Assembly: GCF_004001325.1 (NCBI RefSeq) | Contig: NZ_AP018722.1 | Location: 744,001-808,000, forward strand | Direction of reading: 5' to 3' | From: Thiomicrorhabdus aquaedulcis | Lineage (GTDB): Bacteria > Pseudomonadota > Gammaproteobacteria > Thiomicrospirales > Thiomicrospiraceae | DNA length: 64,000 nucleotides | Part shown: positions 28,196-37,660 of the stretch, piece by piece | Layout of the letters: every line of letters begins with the position of its first letter | Position numbering within the stretch: position 1 is the first letter of the stretch | Notes under the pieces: model-generated | What the model saw: the letters and a program-made list of their open reading frames with translations, nothing else | Told to the model about the DNA's origin: nothing | Database searches by the model: none | Position numbers and translations under genes: made by a program

Positions 28196-29647
28196 ATGCA
28201 ACGAATTATTCGTAAAATCACCGCTTTTTTCTCTAGAACACCCAAGTCCGAGATGTCGATTGAGCGCGCTCAATCCTTGCCCAAGGTGATTGAACGTAAT
28301 CAGCATCACATCTCACGCGATGACGTAGATAAGTCGGCATTAGATGTTTTATACGGCTTAAAACGCGCTGGTTTTGAAGGGTATTTGGTCGGTGGTTGTG
28401 TGCGCGATTTATTGTTAGGCTTGGAGCCTAAAGATTTTGATGTGGTGACCAACGCCGAACCCGATCAAGTTAAAAACGTCTTTAAGCAACGTTGCCAACT
28501 GATTGGCCGTCGTTTTAGACTGGCGCATGTGCGCTTTGGTCGCTTAGTGGTTGAAGTGGCTACGTTTCGCGGCCCAGGAGAGGGCGAAGGCGCACAGCGT
28601 AAAGACCGTTTTGGACGCAATGGCAAGTTGTCAGGCCCAGCCAGACAGGTCGATGGAGCGGGTAGGCTAGTGCGTGATAACGTCTATGGCACCATTGAAG
28701 AAGACGTGTGGCGCCGTGACTTTACCGTTAACGCGCTGTATTACAATATAAAAGATTTTTCTATTGTGGATTACACGGGCGGCTTAGAGGACATTCAAAA
28801 AGCCCAATTGCGTTTGATTGGTGATCCTGAAACGCGTTACCGCGAAGACCCAGTGCGCATGATTCGTGCAGTGCGTTTTGCCGCTAAGCTTGGGTTTAAC
28901 ATCGAGACTAAAACCGAAGCGCCTATTAAATCAATGGCCATATTACTGCGTGATGTGTCTAATGCCCGTTTGTTTGAAGAGGTGTTAAAACTGTTTCACG
29001 GCGGTTCGGCGGTGCAGGTGTTTGAAAAGCTGCGCCATTACGATTTGTTTAAACACTTGTTTCCGCTTACCGACCAAGTATTGGCCGAAGAGCACAATAA
29101 TTTTCCTAGAATGTTGGTGATTGAGGCACTTAAAAGCACCGACAGTCGCATTCAAAATGGTAAGTCGGTTAATCCATCGTTTTTGTTTGCAGCTTTATTG
29201 TGGGAGCCGATGCTTAAGCGCCAAAAAATTCATTTAGCCGATGGGTTGGTTCCGCAAGAAGCCTTTTTTGCAGCGTGCAATGATGTGATTGATCAGCAAA
29301 TTCGTAATACCGCTATTCCAAAGCGTTTAACAGCGCAAATACGTGAAATTTGGAGCTTGCAGCCAGCCTTGCCAAAACGTCATGGAGACCGGGCGCAAAA
29401 GCTAATGGAGCACCCTCGCTTTAGAGCGGCTTATGACTTTATTGGCATTAGAGCCGCCGCGGGTGAAACTGATTTAATCCCTATTTTTGACTGGTGGACA
29501 GAATACCAGACCAAAGACCCTGTTGAGCAAGTTGCGTTTGCCAATGCGGTAGAAAAACCACAGTTTATTAAGAAAGTTCGACGCAATCGCAACTTTTACC
29601 GCAAGCGCAGTCAAAATAGCCGCAGTGGCAACGGCGAATCCAGTTAA
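28196..29647 (+). CDS. pcnB: Poly(A) polymerase I
   Basis: A 483-residue enzyme that adds 3' poly(A) tails to RNA and so marks it for decay. The nucleotidyltransferase core has LVGGCVRDLLLG and KDFDVVTNA with the metal-binding acidic pair, then RRFRLAHVRFG and RRDFTVNALYYN. The C-terminus is rich in Lys and Arg (KKVRRNRNFYRKRSQ), as usual for PcnB compared with CCA-adding enzymes. The frame is open from a TTG at 28175, but the ATG at 28196 is more likely. It heads an operon-like run pcnB-folK-panB-panC, a common gammaproteobacterial order; folK starts five bases after its stop. Confidence 0.93.
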   Translation: MQRIIRKITAFFSRTPKSEMSIERAQSLPKVIERNQHHISRDDVDKSALDVLYGLKRAGFEGYLVGGCVRDLLLGLEPKDFDVVTNAEPDQVKNVFKQRCQLIGRRFRLAHVRFGRLVVEVATFRGPGEGEGAQRKDRFGRNGKLSGPARQVDGAGRLVRDNVYGTIEEDVWRRDFTVNALYYNIKDFSIVDYTGGLEDIQKAQLRLIGDPETRYREDPVRMIRAVRFAAKLGFNIETKTEAPIKSMAILLRDVSNARLFEEVLKLFHGGSAVQVFEKLRHYDLFKHLFPLTDQVLAEEHNNFPRMLVIEALKSTDSRIQNGKSVNPSFLFAALLWEPMLKRQKIHLADGLVPQEAFFAACNDVIDQQIRNTAIPKRLTAQIREIWSLQPALPKRHGDRAQKLMEHPRFRAAYDFIGIRAAAGETDLIPIFDWWTEYQTKDPVEQVAFANAVEKPQFIKKVRRNRNFYRKRSQNSRSGNGESS

Positions 29648-29652
29648 CGTTT

Positions 29653-30162
29653 ATGGCACAGGTTTATATTGGGTTGGGCAGTAATTTAGCCAATCCGTCT
29701 TTACAGTTGCGCTCGGCCTTAAAGGCTATGGCCAACTTACCCAATACTTGTCTGCTTAGCACGTCTTCATTTTACGGCTCTGCCCCTCAGGGCCCACAAG
29801 ATCAACCCGATTTTATTAACGCAGTGTGCTTGCTGGACACGCCACTGTTGCCTAACGAATTGCTTAAGGCGCTTCAAGCTATTGAGCAGACCCAAGGACG
29901 CACCAAAAAGCGCCATTGGGGCGAGCGTTTAATTGATTTGGATATTTTGTTGTACGACGACCAAGTTATTAATGCCATTGATTTAACTGTACCGCACCCA
30001 CAATTGTTATTACGTGATTTTGTTTTGCAACCGTTGGCTGAAATTGCACCAGGCCTGGTCATTACTCAATATCAATTACGGCCATTTGAGCCACCTCATG
30101 CGCAACTTATGCAAACGGTTGAAGCGTGGTTGGAGCAGCTTGGGTGCGCGTATTTAAAGTAA
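29653..30162 (+). CDS. folK: HPPK, 6-hydroxymethyl-7,8-dihydropterin pyrophosphokinase
   Basis: A 169-residue folate enzyme that transfers pyrophosphate from ATP to the pterin before condensation with p-aminobenzoate. It starts VYIGLGSNLANP and carries the family signature GRTKKRHWGERLIDLDILLYDD spread over residues 79-100, including the two aspartates that bind magnesium. It follows pcnB without room for a promoter. An exact ACCAGGCCTGGT (30048) encodes APGLV near its end. Downstream a 159-bp MITE separates it from panB. Confidence 0.95.
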   Translation: MAQVYIGLGSNLANPSLQLRSALKAMANLPNTCLLSTSSFYGSAPQGPQDQPDFINAVCLLDTPLLPNELLKALQAIEQTQGRTKKRHWGERLIDLDILLYDDQVINAIDLTVPHPQLLLRDFVLQPLAEIAPGLVITQYQLRPFEPPHAQLMQTVEAWLEQLGCAYLK

Positions 30163-30230
30163 AAAGGGTGCTGTACGCATCAAAGTCAGTTAAATATTAG
30201 CCAAACTATTTTTTGAGCCACGGTCTTAAA

Positions 30231-30389
30231 GAGACCTTTGCACGAGTCAAGGCACGGTAAAAAATGGCTAAAATTTACCTGATTTTTGTTGAAAACCTTG
30301 CGAATAGCCAGCTATTCACTGCAGATTTCGCCGCAATCAGGTAAATTTTATCTCATTTTTATCTCGCACCTCATTCGTGCAAAGGTCTC
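30231..30389. mobile_element. MITE with 15-bp terminal repeats and 5-bp target duplication
   Basis: 159 bp, starting GAGACCTTTGCACGAG and ending with CGTGCAAAGGTCTC. The interior is also near-palindromic (TTACCTGATT ... AATCAGGTAA; GCTATTCAC near the middle), so the RNA would fold into one long hairpin. The flanks are TTAAA on both sides, a 5-bp direct repeat. There is no coding capacity. It shares its end with the IS5-family remnant at 18278-18559. It lies between folK and panB, eight bases before the first panB ATG. Confidence 0.88.
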
Positions 30390-30396
30390 TTAAAGG

Positions 30397-31194
30397 ATGT
30401 TCTATGCGCAAAACCTTATCGTTCTTAAAAAAATGCACCAAAGTGGTGAAAAAATAGCGTGCCTAACCGCCTATGATGCGCCCACCGCTTTTTGGGCAGC
30501 GCACGCGGGTGTAGACGTGTTATTGGTGGGCGACTCGCTGGGTATGGTGGTACAGGGTCACGCTACCACCTTGCCGGTGTCGCTGGATGAAATGGTTTAT
30601 CACACTCAAATGGTGCAACGTGGCAATGACCAGGCCTGGTGTATTGCTGACATGCCTTTTATGAGTGACGCTTCGTTAGAAAGTGCATTGCAATGCGCCG
30701 CCCGTTTAATGAAAGAGGGTGGGGCAAACATGGTTAAACTCGAAGGGGGTGACCGAGTGTTGGGCATCGTGCAACGCTTGGCTGAGCTGGGTGTGCCAGT
30801 CTGCGGTCATTTGGGTTTGTTGCCACAATCGGTAGAAAAGCACGGTTATAAGGTGCTAGGCAAGGACGACGATTCGGCCAATAAACTTTTAAAAAGTGCG
30901 CAAGCCTTGCAAGATGCCGGTGCAGACATGTTGGTGCTAGAATGCGTGCCCAGTGCATTGGCACAACAAATTACAAACGCCTTGGTTATTCCAGTTATTG
31001 GCATTGGCTCGGGTGCGGCCACCAGTGGTCAAGTGTTAGTGCTACACGATGTTTTGGGGATTACGTTAGGAAAATCCCCTAAGTTTGCCCATAATTTTTT
31101 GCAAGAACACAACTCTATTCAAGCGGCATTGGCGGGTTACGTTACGGCTGTTAAAACCCATGCTTTTCCCCAGGCCTGTCATGCAGTGGGGTAA
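30397..31194 (+). CDS. panB: 3-methyl-2-oxobutanoate hydroxymethyltransferase
   Basis: It makes ketopantoate from ketoisovalerate in pantothenate synthesis. Core motifs are [21 protein letters not shown] and [11 protein letters not shown]. As written the frame opens at 30397 with the odd N-terminus [10 protein letters not shown]. The ATG at 30404, with AAAGGA about seven bases before it, gives [10 protein letters not shown] in another frame; adding one A to the run 30427-30433 joins this to [16 protein letters not shown], the normal PanB start. So the true gene is probably 30404-31194 with a one-base undercall, 263 residues. panC follows after about 50 bases. Confidence 0.92.
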   Translation: MFYAQNLIVLKKMHQSGEKIACLTAYDAPTAFWAAHAGVDVLLVGDSLGMVVQGHATTLPVSLDEMVYHTQMVQRGNDQAWCIADMPFMSDASLESALQCAARLMKEGGANMVKLEGGDRVLGIVQRLAELGVPVCGHLGLLPQSVEKHGYKVLGKDDDSANKLLKSAQALQDAGADMLVLECVPSALAQQITNALVIPVIGIGSGAATSGQVLVLHDVLGITLGKSPKFAHNFLQEHNSIQAALAGYVTAVKTHAFPQACHAVG

Positions 31195-31247
31195 ATTAAA
31201 GCGTGATGAACATCGCAACATCTCGTTATGTAACAGGAAAACTAACT

Positions 31248-32105
31248 ATGCAGGTTGTTGAACAGCTTAGTGATTTAAAAACAGTGCTTCAAGGTTGGCG
31301 GCAAGCGGGTTTAACGGTAGGGTTTGTGCCCACTATGGGCAATTTGCACGCAGGGCATTTAAGCTTGGTGAGCTTGGCGCAAAGACACTGCGATAAAGTG
31401 GTGGTAAGTATCTTTGTTAATCCGTTGCAGTTTGGACCAAATGAAGATTTTGCAGCCTACCCAAGAACTGGGCTTTTGGATCAAGCAGCATTGCGCTCAT
31501 TAAACACAGACGTACTGTTTTACCCAGCTGTAACGCAAATGTATCCCAATGGCTTAACCCAAACACTGGTTAAGGTGCCGCCACCGTTAACGACCGTGTT
31601 AGAAGGCTCAAGTCGTCCTGGGCATTTTGATGGGGTCACTACGGTGGTTACCAAGCTATTTAACATGGTGCAACCTGATGTGGCGGTGTTTGGGCAAAAA
31701 GATTTTCAACAGCTTCGAGTGATTGAAACGATGGTGGCTGACATGGCATTGCCCATTAAAATTATTAGTGGGGCAATTGCACGGGATGAAGACGGTTTAG
31801 CGTTAAGTTCACGTAATCAATATTTAAACGCCAAGCAACGCGTCATCGCGCCCAAGTTAAACACTGTGCTGCAAGATGTTCAAATGGCGTTGCACGCAGG
31901 CAATACAAACTACACGGCATTATGCGCTGCCGCCAGCGCACAATTGTTGGCATTGGGGTTTGATGCGGTTGACTACTTAACAGTATGTAATGCACAGACC
32001 TTACAATCGCTAAAAAACGATGCAACCGAGCAGGAAGTGGAGCGGGTTATATTAGTCGTTGCCAGGTTAGGCAAAACCCGTTTGTTAGACAATATTGTGG
32101 TGTAA
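31248..32105 (+). CDS. panC: Pantoate--beta-alanine ligase
   Basis: It joins pantoate and beta-alanine to give pantothenate with ATP. The nucleotide-binding PTMGNLHAGHLSLV (HIGH-type), KDFQQLRVI, and LSSRNQYL are present in order. The frame extends up to 31203, but the ATG at 31248 (MQVVEQLSDL) fits the family and has AGGA upstream, giving 285 residues. It is the last gene of the pcnB-folK-panB-panC run and ends 36 bases before a strong terminator that it shares with the convergent panD. Confidence 0.95.
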   Translation: MQVVEQLSDLKTVLQGWRQAGLTVGFVPTMGNLHAGHLSLVSLAQRHCDKVVVSIFVNPLQFGPNEDFAAYPRTGLLDQAALRSLNTDVLFYPAVTQMYPNGLTQTLVKVPPPLTTVLEGSSRPGHFDGVTTVVTKLFNMVQPDVAVFGQKDFQQLRVIETMVADMALPIKIISGAIARDEDGLALSSRNQYLNAKQRVIAPKLNTVLQDVQMALHAGNTNYTALCAAASAQLLALGFDAVDYLTVCNAQTLQSLKNDATEQEVERVILVVARLGKTRLLDNIVV

Positions 32106-32140
32106 GTGCACAAATATCAATGTTTTAAAATTTACACAGC

Positions 32141-32166
32141 AAAAAGCCCCAAAGGGGCTTTTTTTT
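32141..32166. terminator. Bidirectional terminator between panC and panD
   Basis: AAAAAGCCCC, AAA loop, GGGGCTTTTTTTT. T tracts exist on both strands, so it can end panC on the plus strand and panD on the minus strand. Confidence 0.92.
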
Positions 32167-32195
32167 AAATGTACCCATACATCAACACGTTTGGG

Positions 32196-32594
32196 TTACA
32201 CCGTTTTAGTGTGCTCTTGCATTTGTACCGCAACAAAGTGACTGGTGTGAGTGATTTTATTTTGCGCATCAAAATACACCATGTTCGGCTTAAACGCGTT
32301 GGCGTGGTTTTCATCCATGCTGGCGTAAGTGGCAATAATTAACAAATCTTTTGGCTTCGCTTTGTGAGCGGCTGCGCCATTGACCGAAATAATACCACTG
32401 TGATCTTCTGCGCGTATTGCGTAGGTTGTAAAACGTTCACCATTATTAACGTTGTAAATTTGAATTTGTTCATATTCACGAATGCCAGCCGTGTCTAATA
32501 AATGCCCATCAATGGCGCAAGAGCCTTCGTAATCAAGCTCGGAGTGCGTGGTGGTTACACGGTGTAGTTTTGCTTTTAAGAGCGTAATTTGCAT
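32196..32594 (-). CDS. panD: Aspartate 1-decarboxylase, pyruvoyl-dependent
   Basis: A 132-residue proenzyme that makes beta-alanine for pantothenate. The self-cleavage site Gly-Ser is in [10 protein letters not shown] (Gly24-Ser25), where cleavage yields the pyruvoyl group. The frame runs further upstream to 32654, but [13 protein letters not shown] is the family start. With panB and panC at 30.4-32.1 kb the whole pantothenate branch from ketoisovalerate, other than the ketopantoate reductase, is in this window; panD is convergent with panC and not in its operon. Confidence 0.95.
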   Translation of the reverse strand: MQITLLKAKLHRVTTTHSELDYEGSCAIDGHLLDTAGIREYEQIQIYNVNNGERFTTYAIRAEDHSGIISVNGAAAHKAKPKDLLIIATYASMDENHANAFKPNMVYFDAQNKITHTSHFVAVQMQEHTKTV

Positions 32595-32823
32595 AAATGT
32601 CTCGTTCATTCGTTTGCATTGATTGGTATGGAAATAGCCACCACACCACTGCATAATCGCGGTTTAAAAGGCATTAAAATGTCTTAAGCACGCGTTTTAA
32701 ACCACAAAGTTTTAAAATAGCGGTCTATTATACTGTTATTTTTTAAAAACTCTAAATTGCCAAACCTTGTAATACTCAAAAGGTTGAGCACCCCAGGGAA
32801 TTCTTTCACATTCAATAACCTAA

Positions 32824-35612
32824 TTAACCCGTATTACGCATGCCTGCGGCAATGGCGTTTATGCTGTTAAGTAAGGGTGGAAGCCATACTTCGCGTTCTT
32901 CGGGGGTAGAATTTTGAGCTTTATAACGGCGCAATAATGCAATTTGGATGTTGTTTAACGGTACTAAATACGGGTTGCGACGCTTAAGCGAAAGGGCAAT
33001 GCCCGGGGTTTCGGCCATTAGATATTTGTTACCACTGATGCTTAAAATGTGTTTAACCGCACGGGCATGCTCAGATGCAATCATGTGATAAATCTTTTGA
33101 GCGTCCGATTGATCTTGCCCAAGCTTACTATACTCTTCGCCAATGGATAAATCGGTTTTAAACAGCGCCATTTGAATGTTGCTAAGTAAGGATCTAAAAA
33201 ATGGCCAGTTTTGGTACATGTCTTTTAACTGTTCTTCGCCGTGTTGAGCAATCCAATTGTCTAAAGCATAACCGGTACCTTGCCAAGCCGGAAAAGTCAT
33301 GCGGGCTTGTGCCCAGCCAAATACCCAAGGAATCGCTCTAATCGATGATTTGGATAAATTGCCGGTTTTACGGTGCGAAGGACGCGAACCAATGTTAAGT
33401 AAACCAATTTCGGTTACGGGCGTGGATTCGTAGAAAAATTTAAAAAATCCTTCAGTGTGATCGGTAAGCTCTCTAAAATTATGTTCGCCTTCCTTAGCAA
33501 GGTTTTGCATGATTTCTAGGTGTGCGGGATTGTCGGCATTGGTGCTCTTAACCAGGCCTGTACTGGCTTTCATTAAGCCCGTTACGCCAAGCGATATTTC
33601 ATACATAGCGGTTTCAGAGTTGCTGTATTTGTACGACAATACTTCGCCTTGCTCGGTAAACTTAATAGAGCCACGCACCGTGCCTGTGGGTTGCGACAAA
33701 ATAGCAAAATGGGTAGGGCCGCCGCCGCGACCCACTGTACCACCGCGACCGTGAAACAGGCGACAATCAACTAGATGCGCGTCGGCCAGTTTCATTATTT
33801 GTTGTTGGGCTTGGTACAAGCTCCAAGCCGATGATAAATTGCCGCCATCTTTAGCCGAGTCTGAATACCCAAGCATGATTTCTTGCTGATTGCCCGACGC
33901 TTGCAGTAACGCTTTGTAGGTGGAGTTTTCAAATAAAGCCGCAGTGACGGGCACAATTTTTTCAAGATCTTCAATGGTTTCAAACAGCGGTGCAATTTGA
34001 ATATCGCAATAAGGTTTGCCCGCGTTGTAACCGGCCAGGCCTGCTTGATGCGCTAAGAACAATACTTCCATCACATGACTGGCTTTGTGGGTCATGGATA
34101 TAACGTAATTGTTAAAGGCGTTTACGCTAATCTCTTTACGCATTTCACGAATGACATTGAAGACTTCTAATACTTCAATGGTCATCTCACTCAGGGTTAA
34201 ATGTTGAGTATCAATAATGGTGGCCGAGGCGACGTGGCTGGCTAATAGATTGAGTTTTTCTGATTCACTTAAACTGTTGTAATGAATGCCTAAATGCCCT
34301 AGTAGGTCGGCAACGGCATCGCTGTGCACATTGGATTCTTGACGAATGTCCAAGCGCATTAGGTAAAAACCAAAGGTTTTGACCAAGCGAATTAAATCTT
34401 GAATGTCGGCATTGGCCACATTGGCATCACCGTGACCAATTAACGAGTTTTGTATGAGCTCAAGATCTTCTAAAAAGCTTTGTTCTGAATCATAAGCAAA
34501 CGGACTTTTTAAGCAGCGTTCGTCGTTTAAACGGGCTTCAATGTATTTTAAATTTTGCTGAAGTTTGCCATGAATAAGGTATAACAAGCGGCGATAGGGC
34601 TCGTCTTTAAAGCGTTCTGGACGCTTTTTGAATACTTTTTCAATTAAGTCGGCGTCAACAATGGTGGCGCGATTAATCACTTCTTGTGAAATGCTACACA
34701 AATAGCGCGAATGAGTCAGTTTAGAACTTAAATCAAAAACGCGTTTTTGGTATTCGTAAATCACCGCGCGAGATTGGAGCAACAGTGCGTGCACTGTGGT
34801 GGTATGGGTTACAAATGGATTGCCATCACGGTCGCCACCAATCCACGAACCAAAGGTTAAAAATTGGGGGTGGTCAGTGCATCGTCTGGATAATGTTTAG
34901 CCAGAGCGCGTTCCATATAGCGATAGACTTGTGGCACGGCATCAAACAGCGATTTGCGGAAATAATAAATACCGTTACGAATTTCATCTTCTACGGTGGG
35001 TTTTTGACGGCGAATTTCGTCAGTTTGCCACAATACTTGAATTTGAGTTTCAAGTTGTTCGTATACCGAGTCTTTGGCGTAATCGTTATGGTAACTGTCT
35101 GCTTCGTTAAGAGTGCTTAAATCTAAGAAAATACGCCTTAGATTGTCCATGACAGATCGGCGTTTAGACTCGGTTGGGTGGGCTGTAAATACCGGAATGT
35201 AATGTAACTTGTTAATAAGGTTTTGAACCTGCTCTCCATTCATTCCTTGTTCTTTAAACTCACCAATCGTGTTTAAGACCGAACCTGCCCATAGAGGGCC
35301 ATCAGAGCGCAATTGACTTTGGCGCTCATGGTATTGATGTTCTTCTTCAGCCAGGTTTACTAGGCTAAAGTAGAGGTTAAAGGCGCGAATAATTTGCGTG
35401 AGTTCGTCGGCACTTTTAGATTCGATAAACTGAGTTAACGATTGGCGCAGAACCGCATCTTCTTCTTTTTGCAACGTAAGGTAGCCTGTACGCAACTGCT
35501 CGACTGCATCGTAAATATCTTTACCCACTTGCGATTCAATAACGTTGCCAAGTACACGACCTAATAACTTAACGCGGGCTCTTAATTGTTTATCGCGATT
35601 CTCTGCAACCAT
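32824..35612 (-). CDS. ppc: Phosphoenolpyruvate carboxylase (frameshifted as written)
   Basis: The anaplerotic enzyme that makes oxaloacetate from PEP and bicarbonate. The N-terminal half has the catalytic histidine in FTAHPTESKRR; the C-terminal half has HGRGGTVGRGGGP, and the protein ends AGMRNTG as usual. The two halves are in different frames. At 34859-34863 on the minus strand, adding one T gives FLTFGSWIGGDRDGNPFVTH, the expected conserved block, and restores a 929-residue enzyme (about 883 in E. coli). The start ATG at 35612 (MVAENRDKQL) follows GAG at suitable spacing. Probably an intact gene with a base-call deletion. Confidence 0.93.
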
Positions 35613-35717
35613 AGTAACTCTCAGTTTCTTAAACAAAATTTGGCGCAAATTATAACAGAAAATCTTGATGCGTTAAGTTGGATAATTAATGAGGGGGTAA
35701 ACGAGCGAAGCAAAAAG

Positions 35718-35742
35718 CAAAAAAGCCCTTTAAAAAAGGGCT
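35718..35742 (-). terminator. Rho-independent terminator of ppa
   Basis: On the minus strand, AGCCCTTT, three-base loop and AAAGGGCT in inverted form followed by TTTTTTGCTTTTT. It lies 49 bases beyond the ppa stop. Confidence 0.85.
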
Positions 35743-35790
35743 GTTTAAATTGCTTTGCTAGCTCTGTCTAGTCTAAGAAGATTTGCAGAG

Positions 35791-36324
35791 TTACTTGTCG
35801 CTGGCTTGGTATTGCGCAACGCCATTTAAAATTTCTTGACGAGCGGCTTCAACATCACCCCAACCATCAACTTTAACCCATTTTCCTGGCTCTAAATCTT
35901 TGTAGTGGCTAAAGAAATGCTCAATTTGCTGTTTAAGCAGCGGCATGTCTTCAACTTTTTCAATTTTTGAATAGATGGGAGAGAGTTTGTCTACCGGCAC
36001 GGCGATGACTTTAGCGTCTTCGCCACCGTCGTCGGTCATTTTAAAGACGCCAATGGGGCGACAACGAATGACCGAGCCAATCATTAATGGGTGCGGTGTA
36101 ACCACTAATACGTCTACTGGATCACCATCGTTTGACAAGGTGTTGTTAATATAGCCGTAGTTGGCGGGGTATTGCATGGTGGCACCTTGTAAGCGATCAA
36201 CCCAAACCAAGTCGGTTTCTTTGTCGACTTCGTATTTGATAGGGGGCGCAAACGCCGGAATTTCGATGATAACGTTAACGTCGTTTGGTACGTCTTTGCC
36301 CGCAGGGACAGCTGAATAACCCAT
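35791..36324 (-). CDS. ppa: Inorganic pyrophosphatase (family I)
   Basis: A 177-residue soluble pyrophosphatase. The metal site [13 protein letters not shown] is intact, preceded by the Lys and Tyr contacts (IKYEVDKET and YPANYGYI). It removes pyrophosphate and pulls biosynthetic reactions forward. A clear GGAAACC site lies just before the ATG. The gap to fbp upstream contains a tandem repeat and a terminator, so it is transcribed alone. Confidence 0.97.
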   Translation of the reverse strand: MGYSAVPAGKDVPNDVNVIIEIPAFAPPIKYEVDKETDLVWVDRLQGATMQYPANYGYINNTLSNDGDPVDVLVVTPHPLMIGSVIRCRPIGVFKMTDDGGEDAKVIAVPVDKLSPIYSKIEKVEDMPLLKQQIEHFFSHYKDLEPGKWVKVDGWGDVEAARQEILNGVAQYQASDK

Positions 36325-36365
36325 GATGGTTTCCTTTTAAACTTGTATATTTTTTGTAAATTAAA

Positions 36366-36401
36366 ACTTGAAAGACTTGAAAGACTTGAAAGACTTGTAA
36401 G
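36366..36401. repeat. Tandem repeat, four 9-bp units ACTTGAAAG
   Basis: Three exact units followed by one variant (ACTTGTAAG), between the fbp terminator and the ppa start. Its length could vary between strains by slippage and change the ppa leader. Confidence 0.85.
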
Positions 36402-36411
36402 GCTTATAAAC

Positions 36412-36439
36412 CAAAACACCCTCTATGAGGGTGTTTTGA
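36412..36439 (-). terminator. Hairpin after fbp
   Basis: CAAAACACCCTC, TAT loop, GAGGGTGTTTTG: a perfect 12-bp stem located 28 bases after the fbp stop. The U tract is short and part of the stem. Confidence 0.8.
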
Positions 36440-36466
36440 GTCTGTGTAAGCAAGTTTTAACCAATT

Positions 36467-37438
36467 TTATTTGTGGTAAGCCACAACTTTAGCCACTTCG
36501 TTTTTAGATCCTAATACCACTGGTACGCGGTCGTGAATGCCTTTAGGCTCAACGTCCATAATGTCCATACGACCGGTTGAAGAAGCACCACCGGCTTGCT
36601 CAATCAACATAGACATTGGGTTACCTTCGTACATTAGACGTAGTTTACCGGCTTTTGAAGGGTCACGACTGTCGTAAGGGTACATGAAAATACCACCACG
36701 CATTAAAATACGGTGAACTTCGGCCACCATTGAGGCTACCCAGCGCATGTTGTAACGTTTGCCTAACGGGCCTTCTTCGCCTTTTAAGCAGTCGTCAATG
36801 TACTGCTTCATTTCAGGTTCCCAAAAACGTTGGTTTGACATGTTAATGGCAAATTCAGCGGTGTCTTCAGGGATTTGAATGTTTGACTTGGTTAATACAA
36901 ACTCGCCAACGTTGCGGTCTAGTGTAAAGATGTTTACACCGTTGCCGGTGGTCATAACCAATAGAGCAGATGGGCCGTAAAGAACATAACCGGCAGCAAC
37001 TTGCTTACGGCCATTTTGTAAGAAAATTTCTTGCTGATCGCCTGTGCGGTCATCGGCTGGGGCTTCTAAAATTGAGAAGATAGTACCAACAGAAAGGTTA
37101 ACATCAATGTTTGAAGAGCCGTCAAGTGGGTCAAAGGTAACAAGGTATTTGCCCGTTGAGTGGCCAGCGATAGTGAAGTCTTCTTCTTCTGAACCAACGC
37201 CTTTTACATAGGGGTTGGCAACCAAAATGTCTTTTAATAAGTCGTTAGAGATAACATCAAGCATTTTTTGAGTTTCGCCTTGAACGTTTTCGTCTTCGGT
37301 AGCACCCAAAATTCCAGCTAATTCACCTTGGCCTAGTTTGTAGGCGATGTCTTTACAGGCCACCATAACGTGATTAATAACCAGTTCTAGTTCTGCAGAA
37401 ATGTTGTCATTGGCTAATACTTGGTCGAGTCTTTTCAT
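36467..37438 (-). CDS. fbp: Fructose-1,6-bisphosphatase class I
   Basis: A 323-residue gluconeogenic phosphatase; in an autotroph it would also serve the Calvin cycle. The signature TFDPLDGSSNIDVN with the metal ligands is near residue 115, and GGIFMYPYDSRDPSKAGKLR forms the sugar-phosphate site. It begins MKRLDQVLANDN. The length is near the E. coli value (332). It is monocistronic, with the ppa gene downstream beyond a hairpin and thiI divergent upstream. Confidence 0.96.
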   Translation of the reverse strand: MKRLDQVLANDNISAELELVINHVMVACKDIAYKLGQGELAGILGATEDENVQGETQKMLDVISNDLLKDILVANPYVKGVGSEEEDFTIAGHSTGKYLVTFDPLDGSSNIDVNLSVGTIFSILEAPADDRTGDQQEIFLQNGRKQVAAGYVLYGPSALLVMTTGNGVNIFTLDRNVGEFVLTKSNIQIPEDTAEFAINMSNQRFWEPEMKQYIDDCLKGEEGPLGKRYNMRWVASMVAEVHRILMRGGIFMYPYDSRDPSKAGKLRLMYEGNPMSMLIEQAGGASSTGRMDIMDVEPKGIHDRVPVVLGSKNEVAKVVAYHK

Positions 37439-37518
37439 TGAGGGCCTCTTTTTTTAATGAAAGTAAAAATTTGCGCAATATTAACATGGCATTTGGCTTT
37501 TTATCAATTTTTATCATC

Positions 37519-37530
37519 ACCAGGCCTGGT
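37519..37530. repeat. ACCAGGCCTGGT in the fbp-thiI divergent gap
   Basis: Exact copy about 80 bases before fbp and 130 bases before thiI. Nothing else in this 222-base gap was recognised apart from A/T-rich leader sequence. Confidence 0.9.
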
Positions 37531-37660
37531 TGATTGTGTTGGATTGCGCTTAGGTAAGTGATTGTTAGGTGTGAATAATTTAAATAGAAAAGCAGGGTTT
37601 GTCTTAAAAATCAGTAAAATACGCAGTTTAAACGTGTGTGCAATAGCAAGTGAGAGTGTT

